From positions 43,265 through 107,264 of the forward strand of contig JAFQBA010000023.1 in the NCBI GenBank assembly GCA_017416845.1: a stretch of DNA of 64,000 nt, written 5' to 3'. This DNA comes from Clostridia bacterium. GTDB taxonomy: Bacteria > Bacillota > Clostridia > UMGS1810. The first letter of the stretch is position 1, and each line of letters starts with the position of its first letter. The position numbers and the translations under genes were made by a program. Under the pieces are notes generated by a model. That model had not been told where the DNA came from and did not search any database. It saw only the letters and a program-made list of their open reading frames with translations. Shown one piece after another: positions 1 through 8,532 of the stretch.

Positions 1-89
1 GGCAAAAAAAGAATTGTTAAATTCTCATGAAAAGTTGTAATCCAACACCAAATGTTTTATCCGATAACAACCGGGAAATGTATTTTTAT

Positions 90-142
90 AAAGCATTTTG
101 TGAATATGTCAGGTTGACATTTGTGACAAAATGCTTTATTAT
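90..142 (+). promoter_or_regulatory. Promoter with nested inverted repeats upstream of the AGCS transporter
   Basis: A TTGACA -35 box (114-119) and a TATTAT -10 box (137-142) are 17 bp apart. Two dyads overlap them. An outer perfect 12-bp inverted repeat pairs 90-101 with 126-137, and an inner TGTCA/TGACA dyad (107-111 with 115-119) covers the -35 box. This looks like an operator; no regulator can be named from sequence. Confidence 0.6.
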
Positions 143-174
143 ATAATACGGATTATAACTACAGGAGGTTTTTT

Positions 175-1578
175 ATGGAAAAAATAGTCGGTATTATAAA
201 TGATGCACTTTATGGATATATCCTCATAATTCTGCTTGTTGCCGGCGGATTATACTTCACAATTCGTTCTAATTTTGTTCAGTTCAGAATGTTCAAAGAG
301 CAGTTAAAGGTTCTTGGTGAAAAGCCAAAGGATAAAAACGGTGTTTCATCTTTCCAAGCGCTCATGGTTTCCACTGCATCGAGGGTTGGAACCGGAAACA
401 TTGTAGGTGTTGCATCTGCTATATGTCTCGGAGGTTTCGGCTCGGTTTTCTGGATGTGGGTCATTGCCATAATCGGCTGTGCATCGGCTTTTTTCGAAAG
501 CACCCTTGCCCAAATTTTCAAAAAGAGAACAAATTATGGCTGTCTTGGCGGTCCTGCATATTACATTGAATCTGCAATAGGAAGCCGCAAACTTGCAGTT
601 GTATTTTCGATTTTTCTCATCATAACCTACGGAGTAGGTTTTAATATGCTTGCATCCTACAACTTGCAGTCAACCTTTTCCGGCTATTCCTTTTACATTG
701 AAAATGCCAAAATAGTCCCCTGGATAATCGGCGCAGTTGTTGCAGCTCTTGTGTGTCTTTGCCTTTTCGGAGGCGGGAAGCGAATCATAAAGGTGACAGA
801 ACTTCTTGTGCCTGTTATGGGTGTGGCATATGTTCTTGTGGCACTTATTGTTGTTGGAATGAATATAACTGCGCTTCCTGGTGTGTTTAAGCGTATTTTT
901 TCAGAAGCTTTTGATATTAAGGCTATTTTTGGCGGGTTTACAGGTTCGTGCATTATGTTTGGCATAAAAAGAGGCCTATTCAGCAACGAAGCAGGCGTTG
1001 GCTCTGCGCCAAATGCTTCGGCTTCGGCTGATGTGAGTCATCCGGTTAAACAGGGGCTTGTTCAGATGTTTTCGGTGTTCATCGACACCATAATCATTTG
1101 TTCTGCAACGGCTTTCCTTTGTATGTGTTCCGGTGTTGAACCTACAAAGGCACTGGAGGGTGCTCCCTATGTTCAGGCTTCAATTAAGAACGTTCTCGGC
1201 GATTTCGGCCCCATATTTATCACTATTGCAATGTCGCTTTTTGCATTTACCACACTTATTGGTAATCTGTTTTATGTTGATAAGGGCATCAACCACATCA
1301 TCGGTCACACACCCGGAAAAGCTACTAAAATTACTACAAACATAATTGCTTCAATGCTCATTTTCTTTGGTGCGGTTTTAAGTGCCGATCTTTTGTGGAA
1401 TATTGCTGACATAACCATGGGTGCAATGACACTTATCAACATGCCGGTTGTTATTATTCTCGGTAAATATGTTATGGCAGCTCTCAGTGACTATTCAAAA
1501 CAGAAAAGACAGGGACGTAATCCTGCGTTTAAGGCACGGGACATTGGCATAGAAAATAAAGTTGACTACTGGAAATAA
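175..1578 (+). CDS. Sodium:alanine/glycine symporter, AGCS family
   Basis: Membrane symporter of 467 residues that should import small neutral amino acids (alanine or glycine) with sodium. The family is recognised from about ten hydrophobic segments, the early ST-S-R-VGTGNIVGVA motif near residues 65-80, the AFFEST stretch near residue 105, and the RGLFSNEAGVGSAP motif near residue 268, typical of AGCS carriers. Length is normal for the family. The ATG follows a strong AGGAGG site. The next gene is another sodium-coupled transporter 70 bp downstream, so the two probably form an amino-acid uptake unit. Exact substrate is not decided by sequence. Confidence 0.93.
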   Translation: MEKIVGIINDALYGYILIILLVAGGLYFTIRSNFVQFRMFKEQLKVLGEKPKDKNGVSSFQALMVSTASRVGTGNIVGVASAICLGGFGSVFWMWVIAIIGCASAFFESTLAQIFKKRTNYGCLGGPAYYIESAIGSRKLAVVFSIFLIITYGVGFNMLASYNLQSTFSGYSFYIENAKIVPWIIGAVVAALVCLCLFGGGKRIIKVTELLVPVMGVAYVLVALIVVGMNITALPGVFKRIFSEAFDIKAIFGGFTGSCIMFGIKRGLFSNEAGVGSAPNASASADVSHPVKQGLVQMFSVFIDTIIICSATAFLCMCSGVEPTKALEGAPYVQASIKNVLGDFGPIFITIAMSLFAFTTLIGNLFYVDKGINHIIGHTPGKATKITTNIIASMLIFFGAVLSADLLWNIADITMGAMTLINMPVVIILGKYVMAALSDYSKQKRQGRNPAFKARDIGIENKVDYWK

Positions 1579-1648
1579 TAAATAACGGTTGCTTTTTTTG
1601 CAAAATGTGAGATAATATAATAATACATTTTTACGGAGGACACAGATT

Positions 1649-3043
1649 ATGGAAAAAAGAAGCAGTTTTTCAGGAAAACTCGGATTCATAATGGCAGCTG
1701 CCGGATCTGCAGTTGGTCTCGGAAATATTTGGAGATTTCCCTATCTCGCCGCACAGTACGGTGGTGGAATTTTCCTTTTGGTGTACATTGTTTTGGCAGT
1801 TACTTTTGGTTTTGCACTCATGACAGCCGAAATTGCCATCGGCAGAAAAACCGGACTCAGTGCGGTGGAAGCATACGGCAAGCTTCATAAAAAGTGGAAG
1901 TTTCTTGGTTATCTTGCCGCCATTGTTCCCATCATCATTTTGCCGTATTATTCGGTAATCGGCGGCTGGGTTGCAAAATATATGTGGGCATTCCTGTCCG
2001 GTGATGCGGCAGATACAGCAGGAAATATTGTGACATCGGCAGGAGCAGAGGTTTCGTATTTTGAAAGCTTCATTGCAGGAGTTGGTGAACCAATCGGATG
2101 GTTTGCTCTTTTCCTTGGTTTTACTGCAGTTGTAGTGCTTTTTGGTGTTGAAAAAGGCATTGAAAAGGTTAGTAAAATAATGATGCCTGTGCTGGTTGTA
2201 CTCTCTATTATCATTGCAGGTTATGCTCTTTGCATGGATGGCGCAATGAAAGGTCTCAAATATTATGTTGTTCCCAATTTCAGTGATTTTTCTGTTAAAA
2301 CGGTGCTTGCCGCCATGGGGCAGCTTTTCTATTCCATGTCACTTGCCATGGGAATCATGATTACGTACGGTTCATACATGAAAAAGAAGGACAGCATCGA
2401 ATCATCTGTTCGCCACATTGAGATTTTTGACACAGGCATTGCTTTTCTTGCCGGTCTCATGATTATTCCTGCCATATTTGCGGTTGGTGATCCCGAAACT
2501 CAGCTTACAAAAGGTCCCGGACTCATGTTCATTGTGCTTCCAAAGGTTTTTGAGGCTATGCCCGCAGGTGAGATTGTTGGTGCTGCATTTTTCATTATGG
2601 TGCTTTTTGCCGCACTCACATCATCAATATCGCTCATGGAAACCATCGTTTCCGTGTTTATGGACAAGTTCAAAATGGGCAGAAAAACAGCATGCGCTGT
2701 TGTTATAGGCATATGTATTTTGCTTGGGCTGCCGTCTTCACTCGGAAACGGTCCCTTGGCATCGGTAAAAATAATGGGACTTGCATTCCTTGATTTCTTT
2801 GACTTCATCAGTAACAGCGTTCTCATGCCGATAGTTGCGCTTTTCACTTGCATCTTTGTCGGTTATGTCATTAAACCAAAAACAGTTATAGATGAGGTTG
2901 AATCAAATAATTATAAGTTTAAATCAAGAGGGCTTTTTACAATTGTAATAAAATATTTTGCACCAATCTGTATTATACTCATTCTGGTAACTTCAATTGT
3001 GGACATAATCTATAAATTAACTACCGGTATATCGTGGTTATAA
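1649..3043 (+). CDS. Sodium-dependent transporter, NSS/SNF family
   Basis: Membrane carrier of 464 residues in the neurotransmitter:sodium symporter family (LeuT/MhsT/TnaT type), expected to take up an amino acid with sodium. The signature is the N-terminal G-F-I-MAAAGSAVGLGNIWRFPYL stretch (residues 11-33), which forms the unwound TM1 sodium and substrate site, followed by eleven or so hydrophobic segments. The ATG sits behind a CGGAGG site. It follows the AGCS gene and ends at a bidirectional terminator shared with the convergent mtaB. The substrate cannot be called from sequence; tryptophan, leucine or tyrosine are all known in the family. Confidence 0.92.
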   Translation: MEKRSSFSGKLGFIMAAAGSAVGLGNIWRFPYLAAQYGGGIFLLVYIVLAVTFGFALMTAEIAIGRKTGLSAVEAYGKLHKKWKFLGYLAAIVPIIILPYYSVIGGWVAKYMWAFLSGDAADTAGNIVTSAGAEVSYFESFIAGVGEPIGWFALFLGFTAVVVLFGVEKGIEKVSKIMMPVLVVLSIIIAGYALCMDGAMKGLKYYVVPNFSDFSVKTVLAAMGQLFYSMSLAMGIMITYGSYMKKKDSIESSVRHIEIFDTGIAFLAGLMIIPAIFAVGDPETQLTKGPGLMFIVLPKVFEAMPAGEIVGAAFFIMVLFAALTSSISLMETIVSVFMDKFKMGRKTACAVVIGICILLGLPSSLGNGPLASVKIMGLAFLDFFDFISNSVLMPIVALFTCIFVGYVIKPKTVIDEVESNNYKFKSRGLFTIVIKYFAPICIILILVTSIVDIIYKLTTGISWL

Positions 3044-3052
3044 GATTAAACG

Positions 3053-3098
3053 AAAGGGATGTAAGAAAATTCGCATGAGTTTTCTTACATCCCTTTTA
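3053..3098. terminator. Bidirectional intrinsic terminator
   Basis: A perfect 17-bp stem (3053-3069 with 3080-3096) around a 10-base loop, with T-rich sequence leaving on the + strand and an A-run before it that serves the - strand. It separates the transporter gene from the convergent mtaB. Confidence 0.9.
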
Positions 3099-4412
3099 TT
3101 ATTTATACTCTGACACCAAATTCGCTTCAACAGCTTTTGAATCATATTTTTTTAAGATAACCGGCAAAGTCTTATGGCAAATGTTGGTTTCGCTTTTGAC
3201 TTTCACTTTAATGTAGTTGGTCATGTGACCTTCATACATTCCGTCACCACATTTCTGTTCAAACAAAACATCGTATTTTTTGCCTAAAAAACTATTAATA
3301 TACTCTTTGTGAAGCTCGTTTGCCACTGCAATGAGCTCTTTTGCTCTTGCTTCTCTTTCTTTTTTCTCAATCTGATTATCCATGTCTGCCGCTTTTGTTC
3401 CGCTTCGCGGTGAAAAAGGAAAAACATGAACCTCGCTGAACGCAATTTCTTTCACAAAATCAAGAGTTGTTTCAAAGTCTTCTCTTGTTTCTCCGGGGAA
3501 TCCGGTTATAATGTCGGTTGTAATTGCAGGGTTATCAAAAGCATCTCGAAGTCTTTTCACCGCCATGCGATATTCATCGGTTGTGTATTTTCGGTTCATT
3601 GCCCTCAGGGTTTTGTCGCATCCACTTTGGAGTGAAATGTGAAAATGATCGCAAACCTTTGGATTTTTGCTGATTTCTTTCACAAAATCCTCTGTGAGGA
3701 CTCTGGGTTCAACAGAGCCAAGGCGCACTCTTTCAATGCCCTCTGTTTCCGACACGGTGTTTATGGCATCGATGAGTGAAAGGGACGGCAAATCTCTGCC
3801 GTATGAGCCGATGTGAATTCCGGTGAGCACAATTTCGGTATATCCGTTTTTGCTGAGGGTGAGAGCTTCTTTTTTAATGCTTTCCAAAGGTCTTGAACGC
3901 ACCGGTCCCCTCGCATAGGGGATGATGCAATAGGAACAAAACTCTGTGCATCCTTCTTCAATTTTAACAAAAGCACGGGTTTTGTCTTCATATGATGTTA
4001 TCCAAAGCTCTTCATATTGCCGTTCTTTCATAATGTCCTCAACATACGATTGCGTTTTGTTGTCCGTTTTGCATAGGTGATTTTCGACCAGCTCCACAAT
4101 GCGGTGCCTGTCTTTGGTGCCGAGAACAATGTCAACACCTTCGGTTTTGCTCACCTTTTCGGGTGCAATCTGACTGTAGCATCCCACAACAGCAATAAGA
4201 GCGTCGGGGTTTTTCTGATGTGCACGGTTAATCATCTGGCGGGATTTTCGCTCGCCGGTTCCTGTTACCATACATGTGTTAATAACATATATATCACATT
4301 TTTCGCCAAAGTCCGAAATTTCGTAGCCTGCATCTTTGAAAAGAGTTATCATGGCTTCGGTTTCATATTGATTGACCTTGCATCCGAGTGTGCAGAAGGA
4401 TACTGTTTTCAT
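3099..4412 (-). CDS. mtaB: tRNA t6A37 methylthiotransferase MtaB
   Basis: Radical-SAM enzyme of 437 residues that adds a methylthio group to t6A at position 37 of ANN-decoding tRNAs, giving ms2t6A. The N-terminal MTTase domain starts with F-C-TLGCKVNQYETE and holds three cluster cysteines (TLGC, NTC, VGC). The radical-SAM motif C-TEF-C-SY-C lies near residues 154-161. The C-terminal end resembles a TRAM RNA-binding domain. TLGCKVNQ separates MtaB from MiaB and RimO. It reads on the minus strand, alone, with its start 8 bases after a GGAGAT-type site. The AT-rich gap upstream is shared with the divergent HPr-like gene. Confidence 0.95.
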   Translation of the reverse strand: MKTVSFCTLGCKVNQYETEAMITLFKDAGYEISDFGEKCDIYVINTCMVTGTGERKSRQMINRAHQKNPDALIAVVGCYSQIAPEKVSKTEGVDIVLGTKDRHRIVELVENHLCKTDNKTQSYVEDIMKERQYEELWITSYEDKTRAFVKIEEGCTEFCSYCIIPYARGPVRSRPLESIKKEALTLSKNGYTEIVLTGIHIGSYGRDLPSLSLIDAINTVSETEGIERVRLGSVEPRVLTEDFVKEISKNPKVCDHFHISLQSGCDKTLRAMNRKYTTDEYRMAVKRLRDAFDNPAITTDIITGFPGETREDFETTLDFVKEIAFSEVHVFPFSPRSGTKAADMDNQIEKKEREARAKELIAVANELHKEYINSFLGKKYDVLFEQKCGDGMYEGHMTNYIKVKVKSETNICHKTLPVILKKYDSKAVEANLVSEYK

Positions 4413-4495
4413 ATGTAAATCTCCTTGAATTATTTGAGTGTTTCAAATCATATTATACACTATTTACAAATATTTTCAAGTCTTTTTGAATTGGC

Positions 4496-4524
4496 TTGAC
4501 ATTAACCGAGATTAGTTGTATTAT
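4496..4524 (+). promoter_or_regulatory. Promoter of the HPr-like gene
   Basis: TTGACA (4496-4501) and TATTAT (4519-4524) with a 17-bp spacer, about 55 bp before the start codon. Confidence 0.65.
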
Positions 4525-4577
4525 ATTAATATGATATTGACATTAAGATATCAGTTAAAGATCAGGAGGTAAAAATC

Positions 4578-4805
4578 ATGAAAACTTTTGAAGTAAAAAT
4601 CAACTCCATTGGTGATGTTAAAAACTTTGTAAACATTGTGGGAAAATATGACTTTGATATCGATTTGATTTCTGACAGATATGTTGTAGATGCCAAATCA
4701 ATCATGGGTATTTTCAGTCTTGATCTTACAAAACCCATCAAGGTTGAAGTTCACACAGATGATGCAACTGCAATTGAAGCAGAATTGGCTCCGTACATGG
4801 CATAA
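4578..4805 (+). CDS. HPr-like protein lacking the phosphorylatable His loop
   Basis: Small cytoplasmic protein of 75 residues. From the KYD residues near 23 to the KSIMG motif near 40-44 it lines up with HPr of the sugar phosphotransferase system, and Ser41 matches the regulatory Ser46. The G-(I/L)-H-A-R-P loop that carries the catalytic His15 is absent: the region reads SIGDVKNF and is about three residues shorter. It therefore should not relay phosphate from enzyme I. By analogy with Crh of Bacillus, a regulatory role through the serine is possible. Own promoter and terminator make it monocistronic. No PTS enzyme lies in the window. Confidence 0.85.
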   Translation: MKTFEVKINSIGDVKNFVNIVGKYDFDIDLISDRYVVDAKSIMGIFSLDLTKPIKVEVHTDDATAIEAELAPYMA

Positions 4806-4813
4806 TCTCAAGG

Positions 4814-4841
4814 AAACGCAGCTTTTATGCTGCGTTTTTTA
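4814..4841 (+). terminator. Intrinsic terminator after the HPr-like gene
   Basis: Nine-base stem AAACGCAGC (4814-4822) pairing with GCTGCGTTT (4829-4837) around a 6-base loop, then a T run to 4840. An in-frame ATG at 4827 for the next gene lies inside the hairpin and is unlikely to be used. Confidence 0.88.
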
Positions 4842-4871
4842 GTATTTTGTCAGGCATGGAGAGTGATACTT

Positions 4872-5417
4872 TTGGAATATAAATATAAACCCGACGATTA
4901 CGAAGCAAAGCTCGTTTTAATCTATAGCCTCAGCAATCTCAAAAAAAATCCTTCATATGCAATTCTTAGTCAGGTTGTGTCATCGGGAGTGGATATCCAA
5001 TATTTTGAGATGCAGGAGTATCTTCATGCTCTCATAGACATGAAAAGCGTTGAAGAAATTCAGGAAGGTGACGAATTTGTTTATTCCCTCACACCTCTTG
5101 GCGAGGAATCCTGCGAGTTTTTTTCAAATCGCATTCCTGCAAGTGTGCGAGAAAAAATTGAAAATGCCGCTGCTTCTGTCAATAATGACCGCACCGATCA
5201 AAACAGGGTGTATGCAGATTACATTCCCATAAACGAGAATGAATACAAAATAGAATGCGGAATCATGGAAAACAATTTAAAACTTCTGGATTTTGAAATG
5301 TATGCCGGTTCAAAAGAAAAGGCAAAGAAAATGTGTGCCTGCTTCAAAGAGCATACCGATGAGTTTTATGTGCACGTGATAAAGTTTTTTGATGACAATT
5401 CAAATAAAGATGAATAA
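4872..5417 (+). CDS. DUF4364 family protein
   Basis: Cytoplasmic protein of 181 residues. The N-terminal part looks like a winged-helix domain with an L-TPLGEE segment near residues 75-82, followed by an alpha/beta domain; this is the DUF4364 architecture, widespread in Clostridia and of unknown function, possibly DNA binding. I place the start at TTG 4872 because a GGAGAG site (4858-4863) sits 8 bases before it, whereas the upstream ATG at 4827 lies inside the preceding terminator and has no ribosome site. A weak terminator follows at 5420-5453. Confidence 0.82.
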   Translation: MEYKYKPDDYEAKLVLIYSLSNLKKNPSYAILSQVVSSGVDIQYFEMQEYLHALIDMKSVEEIQEGDEFVYSLTPLGEESCEFFSNRIPASVREKIENAAASVNNDRTDQNRVYADYIPINENEYKIECGIMENNLKLLDFEMYAGSKEKAKKMCACFKEHTDEFYVHVIKFFDDNSNKDE

Positions 5418-5419
5418 TA

Positions 5420-5453
5420 AACAGTCCGGGCAGTTTGTGCTTGGGCTGTTTTC
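5420..5453 (+). terminator. Probable intrinsic terminator after the DUF4364 gene
   Basis: AACAGTCC (5420-5427) pairs with GGGCTGTT (5443-5450, one G-U pair) around a loop of about 15 bases, followed by TTC. Modest strength. Confidence 0.55.
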
Positions 5454-5525
5454 ACTGATTTTTAAACATTGCATGAAATGTTGATATAAAGCTATTAATT
5501 AATAACGTAAAACGGAGAGGTTATA

Positions 5526-6416
5526 ATGGAAAAATTACTCAGAAATCTCGGTTATTATGACGGAACCTACGATCTCATAGAAAACATGACTGTTCCCATG
5601 ACCGACAGAGTGTGCTGGTTTGGCGATGGCGTATATGAGGCAACAGCAACCCGAAACGGAGTTATCTATTGTCTTGACGATCACATCAATCGTTTTTATA
5701 ATTCTGCATCAATGATAGGAATTGAAATCCCTTACACTAAAGATGAACTTAAAGCTTTGCTTTCGGAGCTTGTTTTGAAGGTTGACACAAGCGATACCAA
5801 CGGAGAGACCTTTCTTTACTGGCAGATCACACGTGGGGCAAACATTCCTCGCAACCACATTTTCCCAAAAAATACAAAAGCAAAACTTTGGGTAACAGTT
5901 ACTCCCCGAAAGCTTGCCGAGGTTGGCAGAAAGGCAAAACTCATTACTCATGAGGACATCCGCTATTTCATGTGCAACATAAAAACTCTTTGTTTGCTTC
6001 CGAGTGTTCTTGCGTCAGAAGCTGCTGAAAGGGCAGGGGCAGACGAATGTATAATGTACCGTAGTGAAGCCAACGGCATTTTCAAAAGAGTTACCGAAGG
6101 ATCTCATACCAATGTTCATTGCATAAAAGACGGTAAGCTCTACACGGCACCTCTCGATAATCTTATTTTGCCGGGCATTGCAAGAAAGAATCTTATCAAA
6201 GCCTGCAATGAACTTGGAATTGATGTTGTTGAAAAGCCTTATAGTCTCGATTTTCTTTTGAGTGCCGATGAAATCATGCTTTCCTCAAGTTCGAATTTCT
6301 GCATTGTTGCATCACACATCGATAATGCTCCGGTTGGCGGCAAGGCCCCCGAACTCATACAAAAGCTCAACAATTATCTTTCAGCGGATTATCTTGAAGC
6401 CACAAAAACAAATTAA
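5526..6416 (+). CDS. Class IV aminotransferase, D-alanine aminotransferase-like
   Basis: Pyridoxal-phosphate enzyme of 296 residues in fold type IV. The N-terminal V-(P)-M-TDRVCWFGDGVYEA segment (near residues 24-38) and catalytic Lys153 in the NIKTL stretch match D-amino-acid transaminases more than the branched-chain enzymes. The expected reaction is amino transfer between D-alanine or another D-amino acid and a 2-oxo acid, supplying D-glutamate or D-alanine for peptidoglycan. The ATG follows a GGAGAGG site. Aminodeoxychorismate lyase and branched-chain aminotransferase share the fold and are the alternatives. It stands alone, upstream of the trp T-box. Confidence 0.82.
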   Translation: MEKLLRNLGYYDGTYDLIENMTVPMTDRVCWFGDGVYEATATRNGVIYCLDDHINRFYNSASMIGIEIPYTKDELKALLSELVLKVDTSDTNGETFLYWQITRGANIPRNHIFPKNTKAKLWVTVTPRKLAEVGRKAKLITHEDIRYFMCNIKTLCLLPSVLASEAAERAGADECIMYRSEANGIFKRVTEGSHTNVHCIKDGKLYTAPLDNLILPGIARKNLIKACNELGIDVVEKPYSLDFLLSADEIMLSSSSNFCIVASHIDNAPVGGKAPELIQKLNNYLSADYLEATKTN

Positions 6417-6477
6417 TTTTGTTTGGGATACATTATCCATATCTTCATCAACGTAGAATAAAGTACAGAAAAAACTA

Positions 6478-6506
6478 TTGACAAATCGACAAAATAGTAA
6501 TATAAT
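6478..6506 (+). promoter_or_regulatory. Promoter of the T-box/trpB unit
   Basis: Consensus TTGACA (6478-6483) and TATAAT (6501-6506), spacer 17 bp, just upstream of the T-box leader. Confidence 0.88.
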
Positions 6507-6529
6507 AATCTTAATTTAATATTTGTTAA

Positions 6530-6796
6530 ACCGTTGAGGCAGAAAAAAGGCAAGCCAAGGCTTTTAAGAGCGAGTGGATTACGGTGTGAGTTCCACAAAA
6601 GCACCTTGCGTAATATGGACTGCTAAGGGCTGTGTTAAATGCACAGACGTGAGACCGGCGTCAGAGGTCGGGAGTATGTTTGTACTTCGCTAAGGGCACA
6701 GGTTAAGCTGTGAATCAAGGTGGCACCGCGGATATTTGTTTATGTTCGTCCTTGACAGAATATTTTTGTGTTTCTGTCAGGGGCGTTTTTGTTTTT
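6530..6796 (+). promoter_or_regulatory. T-box riboswitch, tRNA-Trp specific (UGG specifier)
   Basis: The 15-base T-box consensus AAGGTGGCACCGCGG lies at 6717-6731. In the stem I region a TGG triplet at 6616-6618 is followed by AC, the usual context of the specifier codon, so the effector should be uncharged tRNA-Trp. Two exclusive structures can be drawn. In the antiterminator TCAAGG (6715-6720) pairs with CCTTGA just downstream. In the terminator (about 6747-6786) that same CCTTGACAGAA arm pairs with TTTCTGTCAGG, followed by a T run. Uncharged tRNA would allow transcription into trpB. Confidence 0.95.
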
Positions 6797-6832
6797 CAAT
6801 CCCTTTGGCAGCAGCTTGAGGAGGTTTTCTTT

Positions 6833-6877
6833 ATGTATATTCTTGCAAAGCGATGGCGCAGATTAAACCTGATATAA
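6833..6877 (+). CDS. Possible 14-residue leader peptide with one Trp
   Basis: A short open frame, MYILAKRWRRLNLI, begins 7-8 bases after a perfect GAGGAGG site and stops before trpB. It lies between the T-box terminator and the trpB ribosome site, contains one Trp codon in a basic run, and is followed by a weak AATATTAA/TTAATATT dyad. It could be a leader peptide that adds a translational layer of tryptophan sensing, or a chance frame behind a strong ribosome site. There is no homology evidence. Confidence 0.35.
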   Translation: MYILAKRWRRLNLI

Positions 6878-6941
6878 ATATTAATATGTTTTTTAATATT
6901 CAAACCAATAAAATCGAAAATAAAAACGGAGGAATTTTACC

Positions 6942-8162
6942 ATGAAATATAATGATGTTGAATTTAACACCTACTTTAAAAACTATCCCGACGAAAAAGG
7001 CTTTTTCGGAAAATACGGCGGCTCCTACATTTCACCCGAACTGCAAAAAGCTGTGAACGAAATATCCGAAGCATATCAGACCATTTGTAAATCAAGAAAA
7101 TTCATAAACGAGCTTCGCAGAATCCGCAAGGAATTTCAGGGCAGACCCACACCGATTTCTCATCTTGAAAGACTTTCCGACAAAATCGGCACAGGGGTTC
7201 AGCTCTATGCAAAGCGTGAGGACCTTAACCATTCCGGTGCTCACAAGCTCAATCACTGCATGGGTGAGGTTCTTCTTGCAAAATATATGGGCAAGAAAAA
7301 GGTCATTGCTGAAACAGGAGCGGGTCAGCACGGTGTTGCTCTTGCCACAGCTGCGGCATATTTCGGTCTTGAATGCGACATATACATGGGCTCTGTAGAT
7401 ATTAAAAAACAAGCTCCAAACGTTGCAAGAATGAAAATCCTCGGCGCAAGAGTTGTTGAAGTTACAGAAGGTCTTCAGACTCTTAAGGAAGCTGTTGATG
7501 CGGCATTTGATGCATACTGCAAAGAATATAAGGATGCCATCTACTGCATTGGTTCTGTTTTGGGCCCCCATCCTTTCCCAATGATGGTGAGAGATTTCCA
7601 AAGCGTTGTGGGCATTGAGGCAAGAGAACAGTTTGTTGAAATGACCGGAGAGCTTCCCGATGCCATTGTTGCCTGCGTTGGAGGCGGTTCAAACGCCATG
7701 GGACTTTTTGCGGGATTTTTGAATGACCCTGTTGATATATACGGTGTAGAACCCCTGGGCAGAGGAACTGCACTCGGCGATCATGCCGCAAGCCTTGCCT
7801 ACGGAACAGAGGGCATTATGCACGGCTTTAACAGCATCATGCTCAAAGACGAAAACGGTGACCCTGCACCGGTATATTCCGTTGCAAGCGGTCTTGATTA
7901 TCCTTCAAGCGGACCCGAGCACGCATTCTTGCATGACATCGGAAGGGTAAAATATGACGTGGTTAATGACGAAGAAACCATCGATGCATTCTTTGAGCTT
8001 TCACGCATGGAAGGCATTATTCCCGCCATTGAAAGCTCCCACGCTGTTGCCTATGGCATGAAGCTTGCAAAAACCATGGGCAAAGGCTCTGTCCTCATCA
8101 ACATCTCGGGCAGAGGCGACAAGGATATGGATTATATCATCGAGAATTACGGAATCAGATAA
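6942..8162 (+). CDS. trpB: Tryptophan synthase beta chain
   Basis: Cytoplasmic PLP enzyme of 406 residues that condenses indole with L-serine to tryptophan. Key residues are present: Lys102 in HSGAHKLNH forms the Schiff base, Glu124 in ETGAGQHG is the catalytic acid-base, GGGSNAMG binds the phosphate, and SGRGDKD is near the C-terminus. The sequence is of the main TrpB1 type with the segment that contacts TrpA. Expression should rise when tRNA-Trp is uncharged, through the T-box. No trpA or other trp gene lies next to it; the neighbours are unrelated. An orphan trpB could salvage external indole or partner with trpA elsewhere. Confidence 0.96.
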   Translation: MKYNDVEFNTYFKNYPDEKGFFGKYGGSYISPELQKAVNEISEAYQTICKSRKFINELRRIRKEFQGRPTPISHLERLSDKIGTGVQLYAKREDLNHSGAHKLNHCMGEVLLAKYMGKKKVIAETGAGQHGVALATAAAYFGLECDIYMGSVDIKKQAPNVARMKILGARVVEVTEGLQTLKEAVDAAFDAYCKEYKDAIYCIGSVLGPHPFPMMVRDFQSVVGIEAREQFVEMTGELPDAIVACVGGGSNAMGLFAGFLNDPVDIYGVEPLGRGTALGDHAASLAYGTEGIMHGFNSIMLKDENGDPAPVYSVASGLDYPSSGPEHAFLHDIGRVKYDVVNDEETIDAFFELSRMEGIIPAIESSHAVAYGMKLAKTMGKGSVLINISGRGDKDMDYIIENYGIR

Positions 8163-8312
8163 TAAAACACTTTAATTATCTGAAACTATGCTATAATAAT
8201 CAAAAATAAATATTAAACGAAAACGACACATGTTGTACATTTTGTGCGTAAATCTGATTACGGTACAAAGTTTGTGGGCATGTGTTTTTTTGTGCCAAAA
8301 AGGAGGTCTACT
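8163..8312. other. Intergenic region with a long dyad
   Basis: After trpB there is a TATAAT-like box near 8191 and an imperfect long hairpin whose outer arms ACACATG (near 8227) and CATGTGT (near 8279) are followed by seven Ts. It may end trpB transcription. No gene is supported here on either strand. Confidence 0.4.
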
Positions 8313-8450
8313 ATGCCGAGAAATCAATTTCAAAGGATGGTTTTTGCATTTATCACTGTTGTGATAACCGTTCATGCTTATGTGTTTTACAGTCTCTATG
8401 TTATTCATGGACCTATGCTTTTTTTCGTATATATTTTAAAATCTCCATAA
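8313..8450 (+). pseudogene. N-terminal remnant of a DUF2798 membrane protein gene
   Basis: An ATG 8 bases after an AAGGAGG site opens a frame of 45 codons beginning MPRNQFQRMVFAF and continuing through one hydrophobic segment. This is how I recall DUF2798 membrane proteins starting; those have two or more membrane spans and are longer. The resemblance stops near residue 34, and the frame then ends after a short unrelated tail. I read it as the 5' end of a gene whose remainder was deleted. It could be a functional single-span microprotein, but the adjoining ilvA-like fragment favours decay. Confidence 0.55.
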
Positions 8451-8532
8451 AACATTTATATCAGTTGTCCAATCTTCAGACCATCTTTATATCCGCAGTA
8501 GTACAATATTAAAAAAATCCCGGAGGCAAACA

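Noticed and set aside
4827..4871. ATG 4827 as start of the DUF4364 gene
   Set aside because: It lies inside the terminator of the preceding gene and has no ribosome site; TTG 4872 has one.
8172..8408. A 78-codon minus-strand frame beside trpB
   Set aside because: No ribosome site and no protein-like composition; it overlaps the DUF2798-like remnant read on the other strand.
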